Positions 1-11,210 of a stretch of 64,000 nucleotides of DNA are shown in pieces. How positions within the stretch are numbered: the stretch's first letter is position 1; each line of letters starts with the position of its first letter. A model generated the notes under the pieces. That model saw nothing but the letters and a program-made list of their open reading frames with translations. It did no database searches and had not been told where the DNA came from. The position numbers and the translations under genes are program-made. Source of the DNA: Tausonia pullulans (Eukaryota > Basidiomycota > Tremellomycetes > Cystofilobasidiales > Mrakiaceae); contig OX637628.1 of NCBI GenBank assembly GCA_951802195.1, positions 62,001-126,000 of the forward strand, read 5' to 3'.

Positions 1-208
1 GCGCCCACCTCCGGACGGCCGTCGCAGCAAAGGCCTGGAGCATTGACGAGGCCGCGAACAGCACGAACGGCTCCGACTGGACCGAGGCGAGCTTGAACGA
101 CGTCCGCCGCCGCGGAGGCGCCGTCACCGTCGACCGGGAGCGCTTGTGGGCAGAAGGGAACGACGGCGGCGGAGGGCCTGACGGGTAGGCGTGCGAGTAG
201 CCGTCCAT
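1..208 (-). CDS. 5' end of an unknown protein (runs off the left edge)
   Basis: On the minus strand an ATG at 208 opens a frame that stays open to the window edge, giving 69 residues that begin MDGYSHAYPSGPPPPSF. The start is Pro/Ser-rich, followed by a basic patch (HKRSRS, then PPRRRTSF) and a hydrophobic stretch (PFVLFAASSMLQAFAATAV) that could be a membrane segment. Codon choice matches the neighbouring genes. The gene is divergent from the L1-fold gene at 818 across about 600 bp. I do not recognise the family, and the rest lies outside the window. Confidence 0.6.
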   Translation of the reverse strand, partial: MDGYSHAYPSGPPPPSFPSAHKRSRSTVTAPPRRRTSFKLASVQSEPFVLFAASSMLQAFAATAVRRWA

Positions 209-817
209 GGGGGCGGCGAGGCGGGCGTTAAGGGCGGCGAGAAAGGGAAAACGAGAAGGAGTTGAAAGGAAGGTGGAGGAGAGAGCTGGGGAATACGAGC
301 GAGGGGATGGACGTTGGAGGATGAAGCGTGTGCTGGCTGAGCGAGTGAGCACGCGAGGCGCGTCGGGGACTACTAGCAAGCGCTTCTCTCCTTTCACCCC
401 GAGGAAGGCCAAGGCTGAGACTGTGGGTTCCTCTCTTTCGATTTCGATTCCGCTCATCCCCGCACTCGCTCGCCCAAAGCCGCCGCGGGTGCTGCTTGTT
501 AGAAATGAGAGTGTGTGGCAAGTATGCTTTCTAAATCTCGCGCGCGCGAAGGATATGTTACTGCGGACGACACTCGTTCCTCCTCCTGAAGCCAGCAAGG
601 CATCATTACCTCACATTTATATGTCTCTTTGGTGTTCTTCTATCCAGAGCCTTGCTGGAGCGGTCGGTCCTTGCCGAAACGTAAGGGTGGCTGAGGCCCG
701 TGCTTGTGGGTGTGCTCGAAATTCTCTTGCTTGGAGGGCAGAGCGGCCTTCCTTGCCTCGACGACCGCCTCCCCACCACCCGCCTCGCCCTTCCAACCAA
801 CGCTCCATCGCTCCAGC
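209..817. other. Divergent intergenic region
   Basis: This 609-bp stretch separates the divergent genes starting at 208 (minus) and 818 (plus). It is less GC-rich than the coding sequence and holds only overlapping open frames with no recognisable protein. It probably contains both promoters and 5' leaders. No specific element was recognised. Confidence 0.5.
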
Positions 818-2242
818 ATGCCCGCCGCCACCCCTGCTCTCGTCGACGGCCACGTCTCCGAGGTCCAGGCCAAAAAGGCCGTCGACTCGCTCTCAGCCTA
901 TGCGGCCAAGGCTCGCGCCGAGAAGGAGGAGACCGAGCTTCTCTCGAAGGACGAGAACGTCTGGCTCGTCGTCAGCACAAAGACCATCAACCCGGAGAAG
1001 AAGCTCAAGCCCGTCAAAATGTGAGCACGGTGCTCGTTTGAGGGATGGCCGGCCACGAGAAGTGTGAGTCTTCAACTGACGCGTCGCTTGACTTGATACA
1101 GCTCGCTCCCCAACCCGATCGTCGACCCACGCACGACAGCCATCTGCCTGCTCGTCAAGGATCCCCAGCGGGAGTACAAGGACTTGATCGAGAAGCACAA
1201 CATCAAATTCATCTCTCGCGTCGTCGGTGTCACCAAGCTCAAGGGCAAGTTCAAGCCGTTCGAGGCCCGCCGCCAGCTCCTCAGCGAGCACGGCATGTTC
1301 CTTGCGGACGACCGGATCGTCCCCCTGCTTCCCAAGCTTCTCGGCAAGGGCTGGTTTGACGCGAAGAAGTGAGTCGCTCAAGCGTCGACTTTGGACACTG
1401 CACCATTGTCAGGCGCCGGCTAGCTGACAGACGCTCTTCTTACTCCTCCCCTAGGCAGCCCGTCCCTGTCTGCATGACTCGAAAGGACCTCAAAGGCGAG
1501 CTTGAGCGCGCCGTCTCTGCCACCTATTACAACCCCAACCAGGGCAATTGCACGTGAGTCGCGAGCGCGCGCTCTCATCGTTGTCGGCATAAACCCTTGC
1601 GCTTACAATCCCTCTGCCTGTGCTTCCCCTCTTCGCAGCTCCGTCAAGATCTCCCCGCTCCCCTCCCACACCCCCGCCCAGACACTCGCCAACCTCCTCG
1701 CGGCGATCCCCCAAGTTGTCTCCAAGATCAAGGGTGGCTGGGACAACATTCAGTCGCTGAACATCAAGACCTCGACCTCGGTCTCGCTTCCGATATGGTC
1801 CTGCCCGCTCGGTGATGCCGCCGGCGGCCGATGGGACGGTATGGGCGAGCAGCAGTGGGAGGAGGTTACTGAGGAAGCTGCTGCGGTTGCACCCGTCGAG
1901 GAGAAGAAGGTCGCCACCACCCCGGCCAAGGGCAAGAAGCGCGCTGTAGAGGCCGATGCTGTCGAGGAGGCCGCGGCTTCGCCTGCGGGCAAGAAGTCCA
2001 AGGCTGTCTCATCGCCCTCGTCGTCGAAGAAGGCCAAGGCCTTGCCCACTGCTCCTTCGCCTGCTCCGACCGCCGCTGCCGTCGCTGAGAAGAAGGCTGC
2101 CGTCGCCGCCGGAACGCCTAGCAAGAAGGCCAAACCCGCTGCCGCGGCTGTTGTCAGCAAGAAGACGTCGTCAATCTCCAAGGGCGTCAAGGAGTCGATC
2201 GTTGGCGTGAAGGGGGGCAAGAAGGGGGGCAAGAAGGCCTAG
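818..2242 (+). CDS. Ribosomal L1-domain protein, Cic1/Utp30/RSL1D1-like ribosome biogenesis factor
   Basis: Four exons (818-1020, 1102-1368, 1455-1553, 1639-2242) join in frame to 390 residues with GT-AG introns. The first ~250 residues fit the ribosomal L1 fold: an N-terminal helix, a core including VWLVVSTKTINPEKK, TAICLLVKDPQREYKDLIE and RVVGVTKLKGKFKPFE, then MFLADDRIVPLLPKLLGKGW, typical of the nucleolar L1-like proteins. The C-terminal ~130 residues are a low-complexity Lys/Ala/Pro tail ending in KGGKKGGKKA, as expected of a nucleolar RNA-binding protein. Family members act in 60S and 90S pre-ribosome assembly. The choice between Cic1 and Utp30 orthology is open; the length is closer to Cic1. 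The OGG1 gene follows on the same strand after about 270 bp. Confidence 0.85.
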
Positions 2243-2516
2243 ACGTGTGTCAGTTTCGAGACGATGTTCTTTCCTTTTGCTTTTGGCTTTTTTTACCATT
2301 CGTTTCTGCTCTCTGCTCTCCTCTCTCTCTTGCATGTTTTTATCCGTCTTGGAGCATTTCAGCAGCGGTCAGCGTCTCATTAAAGAAGGAGAATGCTGTC
2401 ACGTAACCCCTCTCTCTCAAATGAGCGTCGGTCCAGCCCGAAGGCCTGAGGATCGCCCTCCTCTCCTTCCCGACAACCTCCTCCTCGAGGATTTATTTTC
2501 GACTCCAGCGAGGGCA

Positions 2517-4356
2517 ATGCCACCCGTCTGGACCTCTCTGCCGCTTTCGCACGCCCAGCTCTCGCTGGCACACGTCCTCAAATCTGGTGAGCCACAGTTC
2601 CCCCCCCCGCCCTCGGCGGCTTTGTTCTCCCTCTCCCACTTGACCATCCTATCACGTCTCCCTCCCAGGCCAGTCCTTCCGCTGGACGCTCAGCCATCTT
2701 CCGAAGACCGACTGCCCGCCGCCCATCGCTTCGGCCGAATACTCGCTGTGCCTCTCGGACCGGCTCGTCCTCCTTCGACAGTCGCCCACCCACCTCCACT
2801 ACGCGACCCTCGTCCCGCCTGGCCGGCCCGACCCCGCGCCAGGGAGCACGCTTGCCTGGCTGATGGACTACTTTCAGCTGGAGATGGATCTCGTGAAGTT
2901 GTATGCAACTTGGGGCGAGACAGATCGCGTGTTTGCCGGCGAGGAGCAGCGCGCAGGCGTGCTGAGCGGTGTGAGAGTCCTCCGGCAGGACCCTTGGGAG
3001 TGTCTCTTCGGTTTTATCTGCTCCTCCAACAACCACATCACTCGCATCAGTTCCATGGTGAGTCATCCGAACGAGGCGGTACTCATGCACGCACATCCTT
3101 GGCGACTAACTGACGAGATGTATATCTGCCTCCCTCTGCCTTTCTCAGGTCCAGTCAGCCGCCAAGCACTTTTCTCCTCCCCTCCTTACATACGATCCTC
3201 CCCCACATGATCCCGATCCCAGCCTCGAGCCGCTGTTGCATTCTTTAACGTCGTCATTCTCGTCGAGGAGTTCTCCGCCGCAAGTCCCAAAACCGACGAC
3301 CTACCACCCGTTCCCTCCTCCATCTGCCTTCGTCCATCCGTCTGTGGTCTTTACGCTCAAAGAGCTCGGGTTTGGCTACCGCGCGAGATTCGTTCAGCGA
3401 ACGGCTGAGATGCTCGTTAGGGAGCACGCCGATCCAGAAGCCTTCCTCATCGGGCTGCGGAAGGTTGAGACGGAGGAGGCGAGAGAGCAGCTCCTTCGGT
3501 TCGTGGGCGTCGGTCGCAAGGTCGCTGACTGCGTTCTCTTGATGGTGAGTGGTACAGAGACCCTGCGAGACGTCCTCTTCGCTTAAACTATTAACATCCT
3601 TGGTTCAATCAGAGCATGGATAAAGTAAGAGCGAGCCGCTGAGGTCGAGCTGACCAGCCCTTTTGGACTGACGCTGACCTCTCCTTCAGGCCGACGTCGT
3701 CCCCGTCGATGTCCACATTCAGTCGATCGCCCAGCGTCTCTACAACATCCAGTCCGGGGCGTCCAAGCGCAAGTCGAGCGGCGATAAGGTTTCAATGACG
3801 CCTAAGCTCTACACTGAGATACAGACCACACTCAGATCCCTCTGGGGCGACTGGGCGGGTTGGACGCAGACGGTGAGAGCAAGGGTGGCCCTTCTTTGCA
3901 TCCTCCTTCTTCTGACGTCTGTGTCCCCAGGTTCTCTTTGCAAGCGATCTACCTGTCCTCCTCCACTCGCTCGCTGGCGACTCGTCCAAGGCCCTCAAGG
4001 CTGTCAAGATCCGGTCCTCCACCGTCCATCTGACCCCGGCGCCAGCGCCGACGCCTGCGCATCTCAGTGACTTTCAGCCGCTTCCGGGGGACTTCAAGCC
4101 TTCGAAGCCGCCGCCGGCGGAGGTCAAGTCGGGTGCTGTGGTTGTCGTCAAGCAGGAGAGCGACGACAGCAGCAACCTTGCCGCGACCCTTGGCTTTGAC
4201 AGTGCGAAGCCTGGCAAGGCAAGTGCCGGAACAGGCAAGGGGGGCACCAAGCTGGTGGTGGAGGACCAGCAAGCATTCGAGGGGACAAGGGCGGAGATCG
4301 GAGATAGCATGGGCGAAAGGATCAAGCGTCGTAGAAGGGGAGAAGTACAGTCTTGA
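2517..4356 (+). CDS. OGG1: 8-oxoguanine DNA glycosylase/AP lyase
   Basis: Six exons (2517-2586, 2669-3057, 3149-3544, 3613-3624, 3690-3872, 3931-4356) give 491 residues. Family landmarks: SGQSFRW near the start; DPWECLFGFICSSNNHITRI; the helix-hairpin-helix FVGVGRKVADCVLLM with the expected catalytic lysine (about K277); and VVPVDVH with the catalytic aspartate (about D296). The K-to-D spacing of 19 matches human OGG1 (K249, D268). The enzyme removes 8-oxoG opposite C in base-excision repair. Exon 4 is a 12-nt microexon (SMDK) lying between the two catalytic residues. The C-terminus extends beyond the usual end and finishes with a basic KRRRR cluster, possibly a nuclear signal. An in-frame ATG at 2421 would add 32 residues, so the start is not certain. 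Confidence 0.93.
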
Positions 4357-4504
4357 TAGTCAGGGCGTCGGAATATCATGATTTCTATGTAGGAAAGAAG
4401 AAGAAACGTCGTCGAAACAATCTGGTCGGTCACACGTGTACGGTCTTCGGAGTTCGCCGACGCTCTTCGGGTCTTCTCCCAACCTCCATAATCCCCCTGC
4501 TTCG

Positions 4505-6633
4505 ATGACCAAAGAAGAAAACATCCCCAAGCTCGTGATTGATGCTGGGAAAACCCTGGACAGGAGGACTGTCGCAGTTCGCTTTTATCCTATCGTTGGT
4601 CTCCTCCCTTCTCTGGCCGCACCTCGCCTCTTCTTCCCTGTTCCCCCCCTCTCCCTCTGGGACATCGTCGCTGACCCTTCTGAACCCTTCTCTAGATCAT
4701 AGTTATGTTCCTCTGGTGGCATATTTCCAACTTACCCCTCTATAGGAAGTCTACTTCGGAGACTTCGTCCAGCCATCAGGTCTTGCCGTTATGCGCGTCG
4801 ACCCTTCAGCCGCTCGGACTGCCGTCGTTCCTCGCCCGCCAAAAGACGCTCGCCAGAACGCTGCTTGACCTCAATGCGTCGGCGTACGTTTCTGAGCCAG
4901 GGCCGAACAGTCTTGTGAATCTCTTGGGCGATGGATCGTGGTGTTTACTGTTGGAAGCTAACTACATGAGCGTGTCGACGCGCTGGATTCTCTGCTCCAG
5001 TACTACTTGTGAGGAATCCAAGTCAGCGATATCTCTTCAACTAAACTTCTGACCATTATTGCTCCCACAGCAACATCTCTCGCTCGGCTTGGAAACTCTC
5101 GGAGCGTCCATTCCTCTTTGTCGTCATCCCAGCCGTGGATGAGACTGGCGAGATTTACGCTCAAGTGCGTCAAGGACAGCCTTCCGTGCGTTTTGAAGCT
5201 GAAGACATTTTCCCTCTATCAGACCAACATCCTCGTCCCCTCGTTCGAGGAATCGCGTGCCAGGTCGCAGCTCTTCCTTGCAGCCGAGCAGCCGACTTAC
5301 CTCCCATGGCAGGAGAGCGAGAGCCCCTATGCGGCTTTGCCCAGGATCGCGGGGGACAAGATATATATCGACGAGGAGCTCAGGGTGGGCATTATGGGCG
5401 ACCTCGGCGATTTCTTCAGGAGCAAGAGTGGGGGACAGTCGGTCTCGGTTCTGCCTAGGTGAGTTGTGTCCCCAGTCGCCCTTCTCTGTTTTCCGGCGAC
5501 ACTAAACGACCCCTTAGCCCTCCTCAAATCCGGGCCATCCGAGAGCGCAAGACGCCCGAGGAGCTGGACCGGCTGCGGTGTGCAAACGAAGTGTGTCGTT
5601 GCCCAGAAAAAGTGACACCTCGTAGTCGCACACGCTGAATCTAGTTGGGCCGCTCTCCAGATCACCCTCCAAGTCATCCGGGCTACCCGTGACGAAGTTC
5701 GATTGGGCATGACTGAGACGGAGATCAACGACATCCTCTCGCGACAGTTTGAGAGGGTCGGCATGGGCAAGATCGGCGGCCTCGTCCTTATCGGCGAGAA
5801 CGCAGCTCTTCCGCATGGCTCGTCATCCGAGAGGAAGCTTGAGAAGAAGGATTTCCTCCTAATTGACGCTGGAGGGTACTTCCAAGGTGCGTTGACGGAT
5901 GCGAGGGGCGAAATGGATGAGCCCTGACTAGCATGGTCTACAATCAAATAGGATACACTGCGGACATCACCAGAGTAGGTCACAGTCATATGAGCAGCCG
6001 AGACTACTTTTTGACCGCCTGCCCCTCCAGACGTTTGCGTTCTCCTTCTCTGAGATTTCAAAGAAGCAGCTGTCCGTCCTTGACCATCGCTAGTGTTGCC
6101 GTCTCATCTTCTCTCGGCTGCGCTGACGATGCCTATTTCCCCCTAGGGAAATCTGGCACCTCGTTCGAGACGCCCAGGCTGCTGCTTATGCGGCCGTCAA
6201 GCCTGGGGTCAATGCCTCCGAGGTGGACATTGCCGCCCGCGATGTGATTGGCGCTGCTGGACTTGACCACTTTTTCACCCACCGCCTCGGCCATGGTACG
6301 CGCCACTTCATGTTTCTGGCCTATCTGTCTGTGAGCTTATACGATGAATGAATATAGGCATCGGTATCGAGGGCCACGAGGCGCCCTATCTGCACGCTGG
6401 CAACTCGGCAGTCACCCTTGCTTCAGTGAGCGCAGTAACCCCTCGCGCCTGGTCTACACCTTGCTCTCTGACCTCCGCATCCTACCCTCCCCCAGGGCAA
6501 CTCGTTCAGCAACGAGCCCGGGGTCTACATTGAGGGCATCGTCGGCGTCCGTCTCGAAGACTGCTGGTTCGTCGACGAGCATGGGACAGCCGTCGCCTTC
6601 ACGCAGGCCGCGGCCTCTCCTTGGGAGATTTAA
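4505..6633 (+). CDS. Membrane-anchored M24 metallopeptidase (Xaa-Pro dipeptidase-like)
   Basis: Downstream exons are clear: ..-4914, 5001-5008, 5071-5164, 5223-5458, 5518-5590, 5661-5886, 5952-5974, 6031-6071, 6147-6295, 6358-6425, 6496-6633. They read [47 protein letters not shown], then the M24 pita-bread core [56 protein letters not shown] and GVRLEDC. These supply the five usual metal ligands (D, D, H, E, E). A hydrophobic stretch ([13 protein letters not shown]) near the start predicts a type II anchor. The 5' end is unresolved: either ATG 4505 with a ~43-nt intron or ATG 4542, and the junction into the exon before 4914 could not be fixed. Exon 5001-5008 is only 8 nt, and the donor at 6072 is GTCCGT. 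Confidence 0.85.
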
Positions 6634-6896
6634 GGATGTATGATGGGCGAGACCTGAAGCGGGAGATAGATGGAGATGAGCAGTTTGCGCGTGAAAATGA
6701 CTGAAAGCGCGTCACTGCGAGACAAGGCCTGCCGGGAGAAGCAGCCGGGCTTCGACTGACGTCACGCAAGCCTCATCTCTTCGCTCTCGGCTTCGTGCTT
6801 TGCTCATCGCCTTCTTTCGCCTTCCCCTCCTCGCTTTTTCTCTACCAACACCCATCCTTCTTTCCCTCACTCCCCTTTCCATCCCTCGTTTTCGCC

Positions 6897-9376
6897 ATGA
6901 AGTTCTCTCTACCGACCATCGTCTTTGCCGCCCTCCTCCTCCCCGCGACCGACGCCAAGTGGTTTGGCAAGGACAAACGTCAGTTGACGAACCGCTGGCT
7001 CAATCCCTCTATTGGCATCATCCACTGACTCGGTCATCCAGCCGACTACACCTCGTGGGACTCGGCCAAACTCCAGGCATACCTCGAGGAGCACGGCGTC
7101 AAGCTCCCGGACGCCCCCTCCCAGGCCGACCTGTCAGTCCCGCGTAACGATCTCTCCTTGGTATCGTCCTCCATCTACTGATACACCCGCTTCTTCTCCA
7201 CATGCAGCCTCGCCCTCGCCAACAAGGCCTTCGATGGAGGCGCCGCGTATGCGGGACAGGCTGCTGGAGGAGCCCAAGCCGCGTACGAGGTCCTCAGCGA
7301 GAAGGTCATCGATGCGTGAGTCGTCATCGTCGCCTTCTGGTTCTCTCCCCATCGGATCATCCCTTCTCACCCCAATTCTTCGTTGCCATTCCTCTCCTCC
7401 AGCTGGTCCTACTCGCAGCTTCGGGATTACCTCCTCCAGCAGGGCGTCGTTTCGCCTTCGTCGACCCGCGAGCAGCTCGTCGTTCTTGCAAAGCAAAAGG
7501 TGAATTCGCTCAATATACGTCATCGCTCTCATAGCGATCCCCATTTCCCATCTTCCTCGTTCTGACGCCTTTCTCACGCCATCGACGATCCGATTTCTTG
7601 TTCGCTAGTACCATGCTGCCTCCACCGCCGTCTACGGAGACTCGGTCCACCAGGCGACCGAGTCGCTTTCCTCGACCGCCTCCGCGGCCTCAGCAACAGC
7701 GTCCTCGTACGCATCCGCCGCCTCAACCACAGCTTCCTCCCTCTCCTCTGCCGGAGCTCCCTACGCCTCGTCAGCCTCATCGGCTGCCGTCGCCGGTGCG
7801 AGCTCCGCCTCGTCCCTCGCTACCGAGGCTGCCTCATCCATCTCTTCCGCGGCCAGCTACGCCTCTTCGGTCGCCGTCCCGGCTGCTAAGGATGCTACCG
7901 ACTATGTCTATTCAACCTGGGACGACAACAAGCTCCGCTCTGTAAGTGACTCAAGTTGTCAGCGCTCGTCGATCTCTCCCTCTGACCTTATTTCACGCTC
8001 CGCCCGTTACGCAGTACCTTGAGGAGCGTGGCATCATCAAGACCAAGACCCAGTACAAGCGTGACCAGCTCCTCGATTACATTAAGGCACCCTTTGCTGC
8101 TTCGACCGCCGCTGTGTACGAGACGTGGTCCGACAACTACATCCGCAACTGGCTTGTCGCTCACGGTGTCGTCAAGTCCGAGACGGCCAAGACGCGCGAC
8201 TCGCTCCTCGATCTCATGAAGAACAACTACTTCACAACCACGGACTCGGTCTGGTCAACCTGGTCCGACTCCCAGCTCCACGACTGGCTCGTCTCGCACA
8301 ACGTGATCAAGAGCGACGCGCAACTCACCCGCGACAAGTACGCCAAGCTCCTTTCCGAGCACTACCCTCATGCATCGGACACCTACTGGAGCGCATGGTC
8401 CGATTCCTCGATCCGGCAGTGGCTCGTCGACCACGGCTGTGCGTTCTATATCTGAGCGTCTCTCGATATCTCTCCCAATCTGATCTCCTCCTACCTGCAG
8501 TCGTCAAGTCTGACTACGCCGTCAAGCGGGACGAAGCGGTCAAGCTCATCTCAGACAAGTATCACCAGCCGACTACCGGATCCTCTTGTGCGTGGTGACT
8601 CATCGCCCCCCCTTGATCGGAGCATCACTGCTGACGACTCCTTTCCTCCAGACCTTACCTGGCCCGATGCTCGCCTCCGCGCCTACCTTCGCGACACCGG
8701 TGTCGATGACACCAAGTTCACCAACCGCCCCTCGCTCCTCCAGGAGGTCCGCATCCGCTGGGTCCAGACGAACAACCGCGCCGAGTCCCTCCTCTCATCG
8801 ATCCGCGAAGCCCTCAGCACGGGCGCCAACATCGCCGAGGACACTCTTACTTCTATCCTTGCTGCCCTCACAGGTGCCAAGCTCACAGCTGAGCAGGTTT
8901 ATGATAAGGCCCACGCCTCCGCGAATTCGGCCGCTTCGTCTGCCTCGGCTGAAGCCTCGCGCCTGAGCGTGTCTGCTGCATCGTCGGCCTCATCGGCTTC
9001 GGCCTCGGCCTCATCAGTTGCCTCATCATATTCCAAGTGGGCGGCAACCGCTGCGCCTTCAGCATCCAAGCAGGCTTCCAAGTCGGCATCCGCTGCCTCC
9101 AAGTCGGCTTTTAGCGCTGCCTCGGTTGCCTCTGCCTCGGCTCAGTCTGCTGGATCAGTTTACTACTCGTCGGCTTCGTCGCTCGCCTCAGTCGCCTCTG
9201 CGTCGGCGTCATCGGCAGCCTCAGTCGCATCCGCCTCGGCGTCGAGCGTCAGCTCGTGGGCGTCCAATTCGGCCTCGTCGGCAAGCAAGGAGGCGACCAA
9301 GAGCGCCTCGCGGGCCTCGTCGATTGCCTCGGTTGAGTCGGCCAAGGCCTCGAAGAAGGTTAAGTCGGAGCTTTGA
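6897..9376 (+). CDS. Secreted Ish1/Msc1-repeat protein with Ser/Ala-rich tail
   Basis: Eight exons (6897-6978, 7042-7132, 7208-7315, 7403-7499, 7609-7941, 8015-8438, 8501-8587, 8652-9376) give 648 residues. A signal peptide (MKFSLPTIVFAALLLPATDA) is followed by at least seven Ish1-type helical repeats. Each has a W(S/D)xxxLxxWL core, as in WSDNYIRNWLVAHGVVKS, WSDSQLHDWLVSHNVIKS and WSDSSIRQWLVDHG, with a following R/K-D..L basic helix. The C-terminal ~160 residues are a Ser/Ala-rich low-complexity tract, with another between the early repeats. S. pombe Ish1 and yeast Msc1 carry this domain and have been linked to stress and the nuclear envelope/ER. The precise role here is unknown. The start was chosen because it gives the signal peptide and lies just after a pyrimidine-rich leader. 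Confidence 0.88.
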
Positions 9377-9703
9377 AGTTGCGTCAGTCAATGATAGTCT
9401 CCCCTCTAGTAGTAGTAGTTAGGAGCTCTCCTGCTTTTTGTTCCTTACGCATGTCACATTAGTCTCTCACTGCGCGATTTTTGAGCGACGAGTGGCGACA
9501 AGCGTGGGTCAGTGCGAGGTGGAGGGCAAGAAAGACAAGAGCAGGACCTGTCTGCTGACGCCTTCGACGATGACCATCACCTCGTACCTGCTCCTGCACG
9601 CCTTCTCGCGGCGCTCCTCTCTCTACTCAGTATCTCTCGCAGCGGGGATCCCGCAAACACATCCATCGACTACTTGCCATCATTCGTTGCTGCTTCCTCG
9701 GGG
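9377..9703 (+). other. Intergenic spacer
   Basis: This tandem spacer lies between the Ish1-like gene and the F-box-like gene. It contains a short (TAG)n run just after 9400, probably in the 3' UTR. A frame opening near 9570 has no recognisable content and differs from the F-box frame. Nothing else was seen. Confidence 0.4.
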
Positions 9704-10777
9704 ATGTTGGCCTCCCTCGCCAGTCTCCCTGAGGAGCTTCTCGAGCCCATTCTCCGTGAAGCCGTCGAGCCTGGGACCAAGCGAGGGGCGGACATCCTGT
9801 TCGTGAACCACGTCTTTCACCGGATCGGAAGGCCATTTCTGTATAGACTGGTTGAGGTAGTCCAAGAGACAAGATGATGGGTAAGAGGTATTCCTCCGGC
9901 TGACTATCTTGCTGTCTTCCTTCTTAGCTCGCCTCGCAAGAAGGTGAGCAAGGTCCTTCTGTGTATAGACAAGTGAACCCTTGCTTATAGAGTTGCTGTC
10001 AAAGCCTACGACTCATACTTTCTCCTTGGCTCGTCTACCCTTTGGCGACCCTCGGTCTGGCCACAGCGAGTCCTTGACTATGCCCGCCTTGAGCGATTCA
10101 CGCTCTCCTTCGGACCCTACAAGAAGGTCCCATTCTCCCTCTCGTCCTTTCGCTCTGCTTTCATTCCATCTGTATCGAACTCGACGCTTTATCATCCGCA
10201 CACGCCGCTCTTCCCTCGACTGGCTGCGATTGTCCTCGATATGGCTCAGGGCGCATCCTACCTCGACTCCCGACCAAAGCCTCTCTCCCGTCGAGTCGCT
10301 AAGCTCATCGGAACTTTCTCGCCACGGACGCTCGTCCTCGCCCGGACGTCGTCCGCGGAGATCTCACTCGCTTCCATCCTGCCGCACCACCTCGTGAAGA
10401 CGGAACGGCTCTTCCTCGCGTCGCATCATGTCTCCCACCTCCCGAGCATCACCGCACGGACAGCGCCGAGGCTCTGGCTCGTCGTCGTCGAGCCGTACCC
10501 TGCCGTTAGGCTACGGGACCTCCAGCTGCTCTGCACTGGGCTGGAGGGTTCCGGCGTACGGATTGAAGTCCGCTGGGCCGCGAGGGGCACGGAGACGTGG
10601 TGGGATCGCGAGATGGAGCAGGAGATCGAGGGGCAGGTCAACGAGGCGAGGTTGACGGGCAAGGCTTGGGCAGAGGAGATCGTTTTTCGATATCGCGAGG
10701 TTGGGGAGCCGGACTGGGTGCCGTCAGACGAGGAGAACGAGGACGAAGAAGAGCAGGGCAACGACGAGGACGATTAG
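9704..10777 (+). CDS. F-box-like protein of unknown target
   Basis: Three exons (9704-9856, 9928-9943, 9993-10777) give 317 residues. The N-terminus, MLASLASLPEELLEPILREA followed by LFVNHVFHRIGRPFLYRLVE, has the F-box pattern: LPxExLxxIL, then a Leu/Val-rich helix and a conserved fly/RPFLY turn. The middle and end are probably a divergent substrate-binding region (PRLWLVVVEPYPAVRLRDLQ). The C-terminus is very acidic (SDEENEDEEEQGNDEDD). The central exon is only 16 nt. It is inferred from phase, and the final acceptor is read as TATAGAG, so this junction is the weak point. F-box proteins usually act as SCF ubiquitin-ligase adaptors. No substrate can be named. Confidence 0.7.
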
Positions 10778-11210
10778 AGCAGTGTCGGACGCACGTACGT
10801 CTCTTCTCGTTTGCACGCACGCCTGGGGCATCGAGCTGACACCTACGCCCGCTCGCAGATATGCAACCTTACACAACGTCAACCAACGGCAATGCCTGGC
10901 TGTCACCGCCGCATCTCCCTCAAACAGGCGCGCCACACACTTGAAAAAAATCTGGCGAGAAGTCAGCCGCGTCCACCCTGTGGGCACAGCGACTTGCCGG
11001 AAGTTGGCAAAGCAGGCGAGTAGAATAATACGCAAGATCGGGGTCCTTATCGGAACCCACCTTCCGATCCACGATGAGATGTCTCATTCTCTCGTCTCTC
11101 GTCTCTCGCACACAGCCCAAGAAATGAAAATATTCTATCACACGTCCGAGGTTGGCGTTCTGATGTGGTTCCTCCTCGCTCCAGATCCCTCCCCTCCTGC
11201 TCGGCCATAA
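10778..11210. other. Convergent intergenic region
   Basis: These 433 bp lie between the 3' end of the F-box-like gene (plus) and the 3' end of MIC60 (minus). They should hold both 3' UTRs and polyadenylation signals. No gene, RNA or repeat was recognised. Confidence 0.45.

Noticed and set aside
4505-10777. Possible functional cluster or operon-like group on the plus strand
   Set aside because: The neighbouring products (OGG1, M24 peptidase, Ish1-like, F-box-like) have no shared pathway, and each gene has its own spacer. This looks like ordinary gene order.
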